In this document: positions 45,192-54,608 of the stretch, one piece after another
How the letters are laid out: every line of letters begins with the position of its first letter
Numbering within the stretch: position 1 is the first letter of the stretch
NCBI GenBank assembly: GCA_021414065.1
Contig: JAIOPE010000081.1
Location: 1 to 64,000, forward strand
DNA length: 64,000 nucleotides
Reading direction: 5' to 3'
Source: Planctomycetota bacterium
Lineage (GTDB): Bacteria; Planctomycetota; JAJSAM01; JAJVHW01
Translations under genes and position numbers: made by a program
The notes under the pieces: model-generated
What the model saw: the letters and a program-made list of their open reading frames with translations, nothing else
Databases searched by the model: none
Told to the model about the DNA's origin: nothing

Positions 45192-45338
45192 GAACCGCCC
45201 GACCGGGGCCCCACAGGGCCGTCCGTCCGAGCGAATCCGCGTCATTTATCCAGGATCGTCCGCGAAGCGTCGCCGGAATACGGCGTGTGACGGAGGCACC
45301 GTCGAACGCCCACAGGCAACATGGGACGCGTCCCCGCT

Positions 45339-45574
45339 AACCCGGATCATGCACGAAGCTCCGCGGGAGAACGGCGTGCAGCCCAGAAACGGCTTGCGGT
45401 GCACGCCGATCCGAGGCTCGTTCGCACGACGACACACCGTCCTGGGCGAGATCTGCGGAGCTGACCGCAAGGCGGGACCTGCAGCGTCGGCTTTGTCAAG
45501 CCACGCAAGGGTCCCAACGCAGCGGTCGGCCCGCAGGCTCGTCCAGGCGCGGAGCTTCGTGAATGTTCCGGGTT
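45339..45574 (+). repeat. MITE-like element, full copy (family M, copy A)
   Basis: 236 bp with terminal inverted repeats of 27 bp (45339-45365 and 45548-45574, 25 matches; shared core CACGAAGCTCCGCG). Inside, nested stems pair CTGACCGC with GCGGTCGG and GGGACC with GGTCCC. About 150 bp of the right part is closely similar to copy B. No open reading frame of its own and no transposase. Confidence 0.88.
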
Positions 45575-45585
45575 ATCCTGTCGCC

Positions 45586-46029
45586 ATGAAGTTCGCCCTG
45601 CGCACGGCGCTCCTCGCGGTCGGCTGCGTGGCTCTCCTCGGCCTCGGCGCCGCGTCGTGCGGCCTGATGCAGGCGGTCTCCGGCGAACGCGTCGCGTTCG
45701 ACGCGCTTGCCGCGGCCGATCGCGTGGTGGTGCGCGGAACCTCGATGGACGACGAGCGGCGCACGATCACCGACCGCGCGTCGATCGCCTCGCTCGCGGC
45801 GTTCGCGGCCGATCACGCCGACGGCTGGGAGACCCCGTGGTACGGCCCCCCGGTGGCGCTGCTGCGGGCCGACTTCTACGTCGGCGAGACGTACGTCCGG
45901 CACCTCGGCGTGGGGTCGAACTTCCTCACGACCGACGAGTTCCTCAGCCGGTCGGTGAACGACGGAGACAGGGCCGCGGTGATGAAACTGCTCGGGGTCG
46001 CCGACCCGTACGACGCGCGAACTCGTTGA
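45586..46029 (+). CDS. Putative lipoprotein, function unknown
   Basis: 147 aa. Signal peptide with a lipobox-like end (GLGAASCGLM, Cys about residue 25), then a short alpha/beta domain (about 30-147) with RTITDRASIASLAAFAADHADGW and YVRHLGVGSNFLTTDEFLSRS. No family recognised. It starts 11 bp after the end of MITE-like copy A, so promoter and ribosome site must lie inside the element; no clear ribosome site is seen. It may be a relic or depend on the element for expression. Confidence 0.6.
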   Translation: MKFALRTALLAVGCVALLGLGAASCGLMQAVSGERVAFDALAAADRVVVRGTSMDDERRTITDRASIASLAAFAADHADGWETPWYGPPVALLRADFYVGETYVRHLGVGSNFLTTDEFLSRSVNDGDRAAVMKLLGVADPYDARTR

Positions 46030-46072
46030 CGCTCAGACTTATTGACGCCGCGTGCACGTCGGCGCCGACGGG

Positions 46073-47095
46073 TCAGAACTGCGACTCGAACGTCAGCGAG
46101 ATCGACCCGAACGAGCTGGCGCTCTCCTGGTCTTCGAATTCGCGCGTGCGGTTGATGTTCGTGTAGGTCAGACGCAGCGAGCCCCACTCGATCGCGAGCC
46201 CCGCGCGCAACTCGGCGAGGAACGGTTCCTTGTCAACGCTCGGCGAGTCGCGCCAGGTGTTGCCGTCGAGGAAGATGTTCCGCGCCACGGCGCGCCCCTC
46301 GACGCCGCCGAACAAGTACCACCGGAAGTCGCGCGTCGTCGTCAGATGCGGCACGTCCACCGCCGCGGAGTGAATGGTGCTCGGGCCGAAGTCGCGTCGC
46401 AGCTCATTGCCCCATCGCCCGATCGCGCCGAGCGAGCCGTGCGTGAAGATGTTCCCGGCAGTGAGATTCCCGACCCCGATCAGGTCCCACTCTCCGGCGA
46501 AGGCTCGCGACTCCGGCCCGGGCTCGCTCGAGCCCCCGGCGAGGAGCCGCCGCCGCTGCTCGTACTGAACGACGATCCCCGGCTCGTAGCGGAGTTCGTA
46601 CTCCCAACCCTGCGGACGATCGACGTCGATCAAGTGGTGATACGAGACCTGCGTCTGGCCCGCGAGCGACGGCGGCCCGACGACGCCGAGGTCCACCTCG
46701 AGCACGTGAACGCTGTCGCCCTCGGGACCGTCCTCCGCGCGCGTCGCTTTCGACACGAGCACTCCGGCGTAGAGCCATCCGCCGTACGGTCGGTCCGCGG
46801 GGTCGGGCGGGTCGAGCGACGTGTCGCCGGGCGTGTACATGTCCTGACCGGCGATCCAGCCGATCTGCGTCGTGTCGTCGTTGGAGACGCGGGGCAGGCG
46901 CTCCGCGATGTCGCGGACCAGCGGCGGCGTGGCGTCGGTGCGATACACGCCGGCGACCCGCAAGCCGTTCGTGTACCAGCGATCGCGATTCCCAACGCTG
47001 TAGAGGTCGTTCTCCGTCGTGATCGTGGTCGCCGCCCCCGCGCACCCACAGACGAGGAGTCCACACGAGACGACAACGACGGGGGCGCTCTGCAT
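46073..47095 (-). CDS. LpxR-like lipid A deacylase (DUF2219)
   Basis: 340 aa, signal peptide ending near LLVCGCAGA (a lipobox-like Cys is possible). The N-terminal TENDLYSVGNRDRWYTNGLRV carries the N-D-x-x-D/R-x-Y-T-N-G block of LpxR, an outer-membrane beta-barrel that removes the 3'-acyloxyacyl chain of lipid A. The rest shows alternating beta strands ending in Phe (SISLTFESQF), typical of outer membrane barrels. Family length about 300-340 aa. It fits the LPS-like cluster elsewhere in the window. ATG 47095 preferred over a GTG three bases upstream. It follows the DUF1570 gene by 9 bp. Confidence 0.87.
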   Translation of the reverse strand: MQSAPVVVVSCGLLVCGCAGAATTITTENDLYSVGNRDRWYTNGLRVAGVYRTDATPPLVRDIAERLPRVSNDDTTQIGWIAGQDMYTPGDTSLDPPDPADRPYGGWLYAGVLVSKATRAEDGPEGDSVHVLEVDLGVVGPPSLAGQTQVSYHHLIDVDRPQGWEYELRYEPGIVVQYEQRRRLLAGGSSEPGPESRAFAGEWDLIGVGNLTAGNIFTHGSLGAIGRWGNELRRDFGPSTIHSAAVDVPHLTTTRDFRWYLFGGVEGRAVARNIFLDGNTWRDSPSVDKEPFLAELRAGLAIEWGSLRLTYTNINRTREFEDQESASSFGSISLTFESQF

Positions 47096-47104
47096 CACCC
47101 GAAA

Positions 47105-48604
47105 CTACGGGAGCAGCGAGCGCACGTCGGCCAACCACTCGGCCTCGATCGACGCGAGGTCGGTTCCAAACGCAGCGCGGAAGTCCTCGAGACGCGCCTC
47201 GGCGGCGCGCTGATCCACCGCCGCGAGGCGGCCATCGCGAGCGAACTTCGCGAGCCCCTCCGGATGCCTCCGGCACAGGAACCAGGCGAGGCTCCAGGCC
47301 TCGGCGTACGCAAGCAGGCGGTCGCCCTTCGGATCGGCGAAACGGGCATCGGCGACGACGGCGGCGAGCGCGGAATGCGCGGCGCCGCTCCACCCCTTCT
47401 GCAGGTCGTCCACACGCATCCGATTCGGCGCGTCGATGAGGAACGTCGTTCGGTTCGTCACCTCGAAGAGGGTTGCCAGTCCCTCGAGGAACCACATCGG
47501 CTGGCCGCCACGGCAGATCCCCGTCGCGAACGAGAGCGCGTGACACGCCTCGTGCGTCGTCGTTGCCAGATTCTCGCGCTCCGTGTGCGCTGCGACTTCG
47601 CCTTCGTACTCCTCGATGCGGCGGCGCGCGGCGGCGTGCTCCGCATCGGCGGCGCGCAGCAACTCCCTCGCGTGCGCCACGTCGGCCTCGCGCGCGCGGC
47701 GCGAGGCTGCGTCCGATGACGACACGGCTGCGGCGACTCGCTCGGCCGCCGTCGCGACACGCGTGCGGCAGTCGTCGGCGACCTGCTCTGCCTTCGCCAG
47801 TTCAGCCCTCGCGCCGTCCACCGCGGCCAGCGCCGCCCTGAACTCGGGGATCGTCGTCGTGTCGAACAGATACACGCGGGCGTCGGCGTGGACGTAGAGC
47901 CCGCTCATTCCCTTGAGCTCCTCGGGGGTCTTGTGCAGCGCAGCCACCCACCGCGCGTGGTCGGCGAAGAGCACGACGTCCACGCGCTTCTCGAGTGCCT
48001 TCGCGTCGAACTCGATCCTCGCCGCGAAGTCGTACACCTTGCGGTAGGCGGCTTCCAGCGCGTCGCCACGCCGGCGGGCTTCCTCCGGGTCCACGTCGAA
48101 TGCGATGCGGAAGTGCGGTGTGACGTGGAGCTTGGCGCCCGAGCCGACGACCGCGCAGAGCCGGGCGTCGCCTTCCGGGTCCGGTGCGAGTCGCCTCACG
48201 TCCACGCTCCAGCGGCGAAGCGCCTGGCGCAGCTTCGGGTCCGTCGCGCCCCGCACGGCGACGCGGCCGAGGGCGCGGCCGGCTTCGTCCGGGAGCCCGG
48301 CGTGCTCGGCGAACGCCGCGAGATCCAGCGCCGCCGCCACGTCGTCGTCTCCGAGCGACGCGAACCGCCGTGCGAACTCGTCCCCCGGGAGCTCCCCGCG
48401 CTCGATCCGCTCGACCTGGCTGCGCGGGATCGTGAGCGTGCCGCCGTCAACGCTCACGCGGACGCTGTCGGGTGTTTCCTCCACGCGCCCCACGAGGCGC
48501 CGCCCGCCGCGCAGGTGGACGACGTCGGCCGACGATGCGCCCGCCACGGCCAGCAGCGCCGCCAGGGCGAGAAGGCGGACGCGAGTGCGAATCCGGAGGT
48601 ACAC
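47105..48604 (-). CDS. Exported DUF1570-type zinc metallopeptidase
   Basis: 499 aa, GTG start at 48604 with AAGGA in front. Signal peptide to about residue 26. Residues 30-70 form a small SH3-like domain (VVHLRGGRRLVGRVEE). About 150-260 holds a globular part. A long coiled coil with Arg/Ala/Glu repeats spans about 255-345. The catalytic HEACH (HExxH, near residue 350) and GQPMWFLEGLATLFE follow, as in DUF1570 gluzincins. Predicted periplasmic peptidase; substrate unknown. Co-transcribed with the LpxR-like gene. Confidence 0.85.
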   Translation of the reverse strand: MYLRIRTRVRLLALAALLAVAGASSADVVHLRGGRRLVGRVEETPDSVRVSVDGGTLTIPRSQVERIERGELPGDEFARRFASLGDDDVAAALDLAAFAEHAGLPDEAGRALGRVAVRGATDPKLRQALRRWSVDVRRLAPDPEGDARLCAVVGSGAKLHVTPHFRIAFDVDPEEARRRGDALEAAYRKVYDFAARIEFDAKALEKRVDVVLFADHARWVAALHKTPEELKGMSGLYVHADARVYLFDTTTIPEFRAALAAVDGARAELAKAEQVADDCRTRVATAAERVAAAVSSSDAASRRAREADVAHARELLRAADAEHAAARRRIEEYEGEVAAHTERENLATTTHEACHALSFATGICRGGQPMWFLEGLATLFEVTNRTTFLIDAPNRMRVDDLQKGWSGAAHSALAAVVADARFADPKGDRLLAYAEAWSLAWFLCRRHPEGLAKFARDGRLAAVDQRAAEARLEDFRAAFGTDLASIEAEWLADVRSLLP

Positions 48605-48634
48605 GGTCCTTCCCGGATCGGCGCGACGGCCGAA

Positions 48635-51058
48635 CTACTGGAGCTGGAAGACGAACTCGTACGTCGCACGCGGCGTGGTCGGATACGCCTGCACGCGGAT
48701 CCAGTAAGTCCCCGAGGCCGGCGCGGTGAACTCGATCCGGAAGTCGGAGTCGATCACGGATCCGAACAGATCCTCCTGATCGTCGCCTTCCGCGAGTTGC
48801 ACGAGGCCGCCCGCGTCGGAGTACACGGTGCCCACGGTGTCGCCGTCGCCGCTCGTCGAGAAGGCCCACGTCTCGCCCTGGAGCAGGTCGATGCGGAACC
48901 AGTCGGCCGCGTCGTTGCGATCGAGCTCGTGGACGGGCGTGCGACCGTCGATCGACGTGCCGACCGACGTCGCGCCGGCGCCGGTGTCGTCCACCGGGTC
49001 CCACGCGTCGAGGCCGGGCTTGCCCTTCACCTTCACAGCGACTTCCTTCCAGTTCGTGGAGAGAAGGTCGTAGGGACCGACGCGGTAGAGCTGCTGCCCC
49101 GGACCCGGGCGGTGCTTGAACCGCTTCGAGTTCGCCGGCAGGTTGGCGACGCGGACCCAGCCCGCAGCCCCGAGGAACTCGACGCGATAGCCGACCTCGT
49201 CCTTCGCGCGGTCGGTCCATGTGAGAAGTGCGTAGCCGCCGGTCTTGGAGACGGCCTTCAGCGCGCCGACGGACTTCGGCGGCGTCGTGTCCTGGCGAAG
49301 CACCTGCAACTGGTAGCTGGCGTCCACGCCGACGGTTGCGCGGCGGATGCGGACCCAGTGACGTCCCGTGACGGCAGGAACGGCGACGAGCGAGAAGCCC
49401 GACGGGCCGCCGGCGGTCGTCGCGACCGATTGCGTCGCCGCGGCATCGGAGAAGACGTCGGCCCGGATCGCGCCCGTGGACTCGAACACGTAGGGCACCG
49501 ACACGTCGAGGTCCACCGAGAACCAATCGGCAGCGTCCGAACCGTTGAGCGTGTGCGGCCCGTGCGTGATGCCGGCGGTCGTCGGCACGGCGAGCGCGGT
49601 CGCCCCGGCCGACGTGTCGTCGCCCGGGTCCCAGGCGTCCGGGCCCGACGGGGGCGGGACGTTGCCGAGGAACGGCTTGAGGATCGCCGGGTAGCTGACG
49701 TCGAGGCGCCCGTAGTCGTCGGGGTCGTTCGGGCGGTTGCAGTACGACGACCCGCAGCAGAGCTGTCCCACCACCTGCATCTGCCCGTTGAAGATGGCGG
49801 AGCCCGACGAGCCCTCGGCGGTGACGCCGTCGTTCCAGACGATCGTGTGGAAGTTGGCGCTCGACGACTGGAGCTTGCCGTAGCTGATCCGCATGTGCGT
49901 GCCTTCGGGGTGGTGCACGCCGACGATCGCCGCGTTGACCGCCGGCTTCGCCGACGTCCACCCACAGAAGTACCGATTCGACGGCAGGGTGCCCGTGATC
50001 CGCACGAGCGTGCAATCGCTGTCGGCCGTCGTGTCGGCGAGCGTCGCGCCCAGCGTACGCGGCACGTTCGTCAGCGACGGCACGGCCCCGCCGCACGTCG
50101 GCAGGCGGTAGTCCCAGAAGATCTCCATCGTCTTCGCGGACTTGTCCGTCGAGACGCAGTGGTTCGCGGTGAGGAACCAGGGGATCTGGTTCGTCGTGTC
50201 GAGGTCGGCGAGAAGCGATCCGGAGCAGAGGTAGACGTTGCCGCCGCTCGAGAACTCGTAACGAGCCACGCCGCGCGCCGGGCCGGACACGTAGTCCGCG
50301 TCGCACGCCACGCTCTTCATGCAGTTCAGCGCGCGGAACCCGCCGTGCGCGCCGACGGGAAGCGCGCGTGTCGCCGATTCCTCGCTCGACTCCTCCGGCG
50401 GACGATACCGCTGCGCGACACCGTCTACGGCGAGGCGCACGGGCTCGGCGAGTTTCGATGCCGGAACGCGCAGCGAAACGACCGCGCGAGTGCCGAAGAC
50501 GGTCGGCCCGAGCCACGTGCCGTCGCTCGTGTCGGGCCGCAGCGGGCCATACGCTTCCGCGGGCTCGTCGGCGTCGTAGATCGTGATCTCGGACCCGGCC
50601 GGCACCTCGCAGCGGCTGAACCGCACGCGCAGCCCTGTCGCGCCGGGCGCCCGGACTTCGATGCGGAACACGCGTGAGCCGTCGTCGAGCGTCTCCGCGC
50701 GGCTGCCCCAGGATGTCGGCACAGGGGGGACGACGACCGGCCGCATCGCGCGCACGACGCCGACGCGGTTCCATCGTTTCCACTTGGTTCCGAGCGCGGC
50801 GCGCTGCGCATCGTCCTCGGCGCGAAGTGCGGCCACGTCGAGGGGCTCGATCCTGGCGATGCGCCGCGCGCGGGGCGGGGCCTTGGCGAATGCACGGTCG
50901 CGGGCGACGCCGGTCGCCACGCCGTCGCCGAGCGCCGGACGGTCCGACGGGCCGTCTTCGCCGGGCGCGGCATCGACGGTGTCGGCGGCGGCGGGAACCG
51001 CGAGGAAGAGCACCGTGAGCAACGCGGCGCGTGCCGCAAGGTGAGGCGTGATGTTCAA
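48635..51058 (-). CDS. Secreted trypsin-like serine protease with C-terminal repeats
   Basis: 807 aa, TTG start at 51058 with GAGGAG 8 nt upstream, directly before a signal peptide ([15 protein letters not shown]). After a ~150-residue propeptide comes a trypsin/lysyl endopeptidase domain: H in LTANHC (about 298), D in SDCTLVRI (about 346), S in GSSGSAIF (about 416), with many disulfide-type Cys ([22 protein letters not shown]). The C-terminus has two copies of a ~110-residue pre-peptidase-like module starting DAWDPGDD and DAWDPVDD, with an Fn3-like domain in between. Likely extracellular protease of the lysyl endopeptidase type. Downstream: DUF1570 gene, 30 bp. Confidence 0.88.
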   Translation of the reverse strand: MNITPHLAARAALLTVLFLAVPAAADTVDAAPGEDGPSDRPALGDGVATGVARDRAFAKAPPRARRIARIEPLDVAALRAEDDAQRAALGTKWKRWNRVGVVRAMRPVVVPPVPTSWGSRAETLDDGSRVFRIEVRAPGATGLRVRFSRCEVPAGSEITIYDADEPAEAYGPLRPDTSDGTWLGPTVFGTRAVVSLRVPASKLAEPVRLAVDGVAQRYRPPEESSEESATRALPVGAHGGFRALNCMKSVACDADYVSGPARGVARYEFSSGGNVYLCSGSLLADLDTTNQIPWFLTANHCVSTDKSAKTMEIFWDYRLPTCGGAVPSLTNVPRTLGATLADTTADSDCTLVRITGTLPSNRYFCGWTSAKPAVNAAIVGVHHPEGTHMRISYGKLQSSSANFHTIVWNDGVTAEGSSGSAIFNGQMQVVGQLCCGSSYCNRPNDPDDYGRLDVSYPAILKPFLGNVPPPSGPDAWDPGDDTSAGATALAVPTTAGITHGPHTLNGSDAADWFSVDLDVSVPYVFESTGAIRADVFSDAAATQSVATTAGGPSGFSLVAVPAVTGRHWVRIRRATVGVDASYQLQVLRQDTTPPKSVGALKAVSKTGGYALLTWTDRAKDEVGYRVEFLGAAGWVRVANLPANSKRFKHRPGPGQQLYRVGPYDLLSTNWKEVAVKVKGKPGLDAWDPVDDTGAGATSVGTSIDGRTPVHELDRNDAADWFRIDLLQGETWAFSTSGDGDTVGTVYSDAGGLVQLAEGDDQEDLFGSVIDSDFRIEFTAPASGTYWIRVQAYPTTPRATYEFVFQLQ

Positions 51059-51242
51059 GTCCGGTGCTCCTCGGGTCCTGGCGAAGCTGCTGCCGCCGGG
51101 AGATGTGGCCGTGCCAACTGGATTCGTACCACGAAGCGCCCCGAAGATACATCGAGCGCGCGGCGCGTGTGGTGCGAGAGACTGCCGAACCGGTCCCCCG
51201 CCCCGCGGGTTGAACGCGCTCGACACCCATTGGAGACCGCTC

Positions 51243-52031
51243 ATGAAGAGCCACGAGATCGACTACGTCATCCACGGCGACGACATGCAACTCGTCGAGG
51301 TCGAACTGGACCCCGGCGAGACCGTGATCGCCGAAGCCGGCGCCATGACGTACATGGAAGAAGGCATCGAGTTCGAGGCTCGCATGGGCGACGGGTCGGA
51401 GCCCGAGCGCGGCTTCTTCGGCAAGCTCATCGACGCCGGCAAGCGCGTGCTCACCGGCGAGTCGATCTTCATGACCCACTTCACGAATCACGGCCGCGCG
51501 AAGAGCCACCTCGCGTTCGCTGCGCCGTATCCGGGCAAGATCATCCCCCTCGACCTCGCGGCGCTCGGCGGCACGATGATCCTGCAGAAGGACTCGTTCC
51601 TCTGCGCCGCGCTCGGCACGAAGGTCGGCATCGCCTTCCAGAAGCGGCTCGGCGCGGGCTTCTTCGGCGGCGAGGGTTTCATCCTGGAGCGCCTTGATGG
51701 CGACGGCCTCGCGTTCGCCCACTCCTGCGGCACGATCATCCGCCGCGAGCTGACCGGGCAGACGCTTCGCGTGGACACCGGCTGCATCGTGGCGTTCACG
51801 CCGGGCATCACGTACGACATCCAGGCCGCGGGCGGCCTCAAGTCGATGATCTTCGGCGGCGAGGGCATGTTCCTCGCGACGCTCTCGGGCCACGGAACCG
51901 TGTGGCTCCAGAGCCTCCCGTTCTCGCGTCTCGCCGAGACGATCTACGCCCACGCGAAGTCGGGCGGAGGCAGCTCCCGCGAGGAAGGCTCCGTCCTCGG
52001 CGGTTTCTCGAACCTGTTCGAGGACAGGTAA
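51243..52031 (+). CDS. AIM24/TIGR00266 family protein
   Basis: 262 aa. Double-stranded beta-helix protein of the AIM24 (DUF124, TIGR00266) family; members occur in bacteria and mitochondria, with no defined enzymatic role. Conserved segments: [21 protein letters not shown] (near 24-44), [21 protein letters not shown] and [22 protein letters not shown]. No signal peptide, predicted cytosolic or membrane-associated. Divergent from the protease gene by 185 bp. The C-terminal 25 residues are Gly/Ser-rich. Confidence 0.9.
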   Translation: MKSHEIDYVIHGDDMQLVEVELDPGETVIAEAGAMTYMEEGIEFEARMGDGSEPERGFFGKLIDAGKRVLTGESIFMTHFTNHGRAKSHLAFAAPYPGKIIPLDLAALGGTMILQKDSFLCAALGTKVGIAFQKRLGAGFFGGEGFILERLDGDGLAFAHSCGTIIRRELTGQTLRVDTGCIVAFTPGITYDIQAAGGLKSMIFGGEGMFLATLSGHGTVWLQSLPFSRLAETIYAHAKSGGGSSREEGSVLGGFSNLFEDR

Positions 52032-52145
52032 CTCGACTCCAACGCATCGGACGGGAGAGCGCACCGCGTTTCATGGCGCTCGGCGGCGTCGAGCGGCACC
52101 CTACGCGCCGAGGTCCCTTCGCAGGGGGCGTCGCCCGGAGGAACC

Positions 52146-53123
52146 ATGATCCGACTCGCCGCTGTGTTCGCCATGTTCGTCGCTCTCGTCTTCGCCGCGC
52201 CGGTCGCCGCTCCGGCAGCTCCGTTCACCACCGCGTTCGATGCGCTGAACGTGGAACTCGCGACGCGCCGCGACAACGACTTCTCCGGCACGCTCGACGC
52301 TGCGCAGAAGAAGCAGAAGTCGGCCGTCCTGAAGAGCCTCTCCACGATCGCGAAGCCGGCGAGCACCCTGGCGCAGGACCTCGCGCACGGTGTCACTGTG
52401 ATCGGCCTGCTGGAGAAGCCGTATGCCGCCGAGTTCACGTCGCGGACGGGGGTCGGTGCGGCCGGACTGGCCACGATCCAGAACCTGCTCAACCTGCTCA
52501 GCGATTACGGATACGAGAACGCCGGGAAGTACGCGAGCGTCCTCAGCACGAAGCTCGCGGCCGCCGCGAGCGCCGTCAACGGCGACCTGTTCAGCGTGCC
52601 CCGAGCCACCTACCCCTCGCAGACGGCCCGCCTCAAGGCCTACCTGAAGCTGCACAAGAAGCACGTCGCGCTCGCGAAGTCCGTGACGCAGGAGTTCGCG
52701 AAGGGCGACCTCGTCCTGTGGTCGGTGAACGACACGTACCGCCGCGGCACGACGGCGCAGTGCGAGTGGTACGAGGGCGACAACACGCTCCAGATCTTCG
52801 GCTCCGTGACATCGCCCTCCGGCGTGCTCAACGAGGCGTACTTCCTCGTCGGCGGCATCGACGGCCCGGGCACGTACCCGCTCACCGGCGCATTCGTCGA
52901 GGGCACGATCCGCAGTGGAATCCCGCCGAACCTCACGACCTTCACGCTCAACCCCGGGTCCGGCAGCCTCGTCATCGAGACTGTCGATCCGGCGAAGAAG
53001 CGCTTCAAGGGCCACCTCTCCTGCACGCTGACTGGCGGCGCCGGGCCGAGCATCATCGCCCTCGATGAGCTCCGATTCGACGTCCGCAAGGACGTCTCGA
53101 TCCGCACGGGGAACGGGTTCTAA
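52146..53123 (+). CDS. Secreted helical/beta two-part protein, function unknown
   Basis: 325 aa. Excellent ribosome site (GGAGGA, 5 nt before ATG). Signal peptide to about residue 24 (PVAAPAAP). An N-terminal helical part (25-180, rich in Ala/Lys/Leu: LKSLSTIAKPASTLAQDLAHG) precedes a beta domain (about 185-325) with CEWYEGDNTLQIFGSVTS and LSCTLTGGAGPSIIALDELRFDV. The latter resembles DUF6252-like lipocalin-fold modules of secreted planctomycete proteins; not proven. It ends 16 bp before the convergent Trx/PDZ selenoprotein gene. Confidence 0.7.
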   Translation: MIRLAAVFAMFVALVFAAPVAAPAAPFTTAFDALNVELATRRDNDFSGTLDAAQKKQKSAVLKSLSTIAKPASTLAQDLAHGVTVIGLLEKPYAAEFTSRTGVGAAGLATIQNLLNLLSDYGYENAGKYASVLSTKLAAAASAVNGDLFSVPRATYPSQTARLKAYLKLHKKHVALAKSVTQEFAKGDLVLWSVNDTYRRGTTAQCEWYEGDNTLQIFGSVTSPSGVLNEAYFLVGGIDGPGTYPLTGAFVEGTIRSGIPPNLTTFTLNPGSGSLVIETVDPAKKRFKGHLSCTLTGGAGPSIIALDELRFDVRKDVSIRTGNGF

Positions 53124-53139
53124 CGGGGCCGCATCTGGG

Positions 53140-54453
53140 TCACCGCGCGCGGAACCGCACCTCGCGCCGCTTCTTCCCCTCCATCACGAACGCCTTCACC
53201 TTCTGGCCGCGGACGCACGTCTGCTCGAGGTACGAGAGGAAGCCGGTCTCGTCCATGCGCTTCGTCTCGTCGTCCACCTTCACGATGATGTCGCCGACCT
53301 TGAGCCCGTCGCGGCCGGCCTCGCTCTGGGGGCCTACGAAGCGGACCTTCAACGCCAGCGCATCGGCGGGGATCTTCAGCTTCGTCCGGGCGTTGTCGTC
53401 GAGGTCGTCGCAGCGGAACTGAGCTCGCATGTAGCCCGTGGACTCGCGCCACGAGACGTCGTTCGTGCGCCAGTCGCGATCGAGGTGGAGCGAGAGCTTC
53501 TCCGGCTTCCCGTCGCGCGTGACCTGGAACGGAACGTCGCACGGGACCTTCGTGTGGTGGAGCACCCACTGCACGTCAGCGATCGACAGGATGGGCTGGC
53601 CGGCGGCAGTAGTGATGTCGTCGCCGTCCCTGAACCCGGCCTTCTCCGCGGCGGAGCCCTTCTTCACCGTGGTGACCTTCGCGCGACTGTCGAGGTCCAT
53701 CGTGAGACCGACGACGTCGGGCATCGGGTACGGGCGGAAGAGCTCGTCCGGCAGCTTCCCGTTCTTCCCGCGGACCTCGTCGCGGACGGCGTCCCACGTG
53801 AAGTGGCAGTGGACGCAGCCCTTCGCCGGCTCGTCCGGGTTCTCCGAGAACCGCGAGCGCACGGCCGGATAGTCGTCCACCGCCGGATACGAGGGCCGGG
53901 TTCCCTTCTTCCCCGCGAGCGCCGCCTTGTTCGCGGGGAACACGGCGTCGAGTTCGAGGGCGCCCTCCATCGCGGCGCAGAGGCCGGGGATCGACGACTT
54001 GTCCCACTTCTCGGTCGGCGTGCCGTCGCGCGAGGCGTAGCGGCCGTAGATCGTGCCGTCGGCGTTCATGAAGAACACCGCCCAGGAGAGGTCCCAGTCG
54101 AACTGGTACAATGAGAGATCCGCATCGCGCATCCGCACGATGCGGACGCAGACGAATCGCTCCATCAGCTTCTGGAGCTTGGGATCACCTCGACGCGCAA
54201 CCTGCGCGTCCATTTCCTTTGCGGATGTTCAAGGCACTCAACGGAAGACGATCATGAGCGGGCGGCCCGTGCGCTTCGCCACGGCGAAGCCCTCGGCCGC
54301 GTCGTCGTAGATCCAGTCGCCGACGAGTCCCATGTCGTTGAGCGAGAGCTGGAGTTCGCGCTTCACGTCGTCCTTGGCGGCGGCGACGGACCCCGCGCCG
54401 GTTGCCGCGGCCACGCCGAGGAGAAAGCCCAGGAGCCACGCGGTCTTCTTCAT
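53140..54453 (-). CDS. Secreted thioredoxin-like/PDZ selenoprotein with UxxU active site
   Basis: 437 aa if two in-frame TGA codons (54238-54240 and 54229-54231) are read as selenocysteine: U72-V-P-U75. Signal peptide to about residue 26 (GSVAAA-KD); thioredoxin-like domain about 30-170, with RPLMIVFR directly before the first UGA and VARRGDPKLQKLMERFVCVRI after the second; a heme-c-like GCVHCHFTWD (C213, C216, H217) at about 212; and two PDZ domains (about 235-325 and 340-430). The UGA pair falls exactly where relatives carry the redox Cys-x-x-Cys. The frame is open on both sides and the thioredoxin fold is complete only if they are read through. I recall a planctomycete family named 'Trx7/PDZ domain-containing (seleno)protein'; not checked. 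Confidence 0.88.
54192..54210 (-). promoter_or_regulatory. SECIS-like hairpin downstream of the UxxU UGA codons
   Basis: On the mRNA, a perfect 8-bp stem GACGCGCA/UGCGCGUC with a GGU loop (AGGUU if the last A-U pair opens), 26 nt after the second UGA and 38 nt after the first. The apical loop resembles the AGGUCU loop of E. coli fdhF. Inside the coding sequence. Confidence 0.7.
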
Positions 54454-54608
54454 GTCTCGCCTCCGGCAGCAGTCGTCCTCGCGATAGGTCGTCGCGATAG
54501 AGGGACGTTACCCGGGCGATCCCGGTTGCGGTGCGCAGTCCCGCCGCGCCCGAGCGTCCGACGCCGACCGATCCTCCCAGGTTCCGTGACGCCGGGTAGC
54601 CTGCGTCG

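Larger units (their letters stand above)
45144..45585. other. Gene-free stretch with half palindrome and full MITE-like element
   Basis: 442 bp between divergent genes. It holds the cyclophilin ribosome site, a half family P repeat (45157-45191), about 147 bp with no recognisable gene or structure (45192-45338), and the complete family M element (45339-45574). The gene at 45586 starts 11 bp after the element. Confidence 0.75.

Noticed and set aside
45339-45574. A coding gene within the MITE-like element
   Set aside because: Copies share a short peptide-like run in one frame, but it lacks start and stop conservation. The conservation follows RNA-like stems and ends instead.
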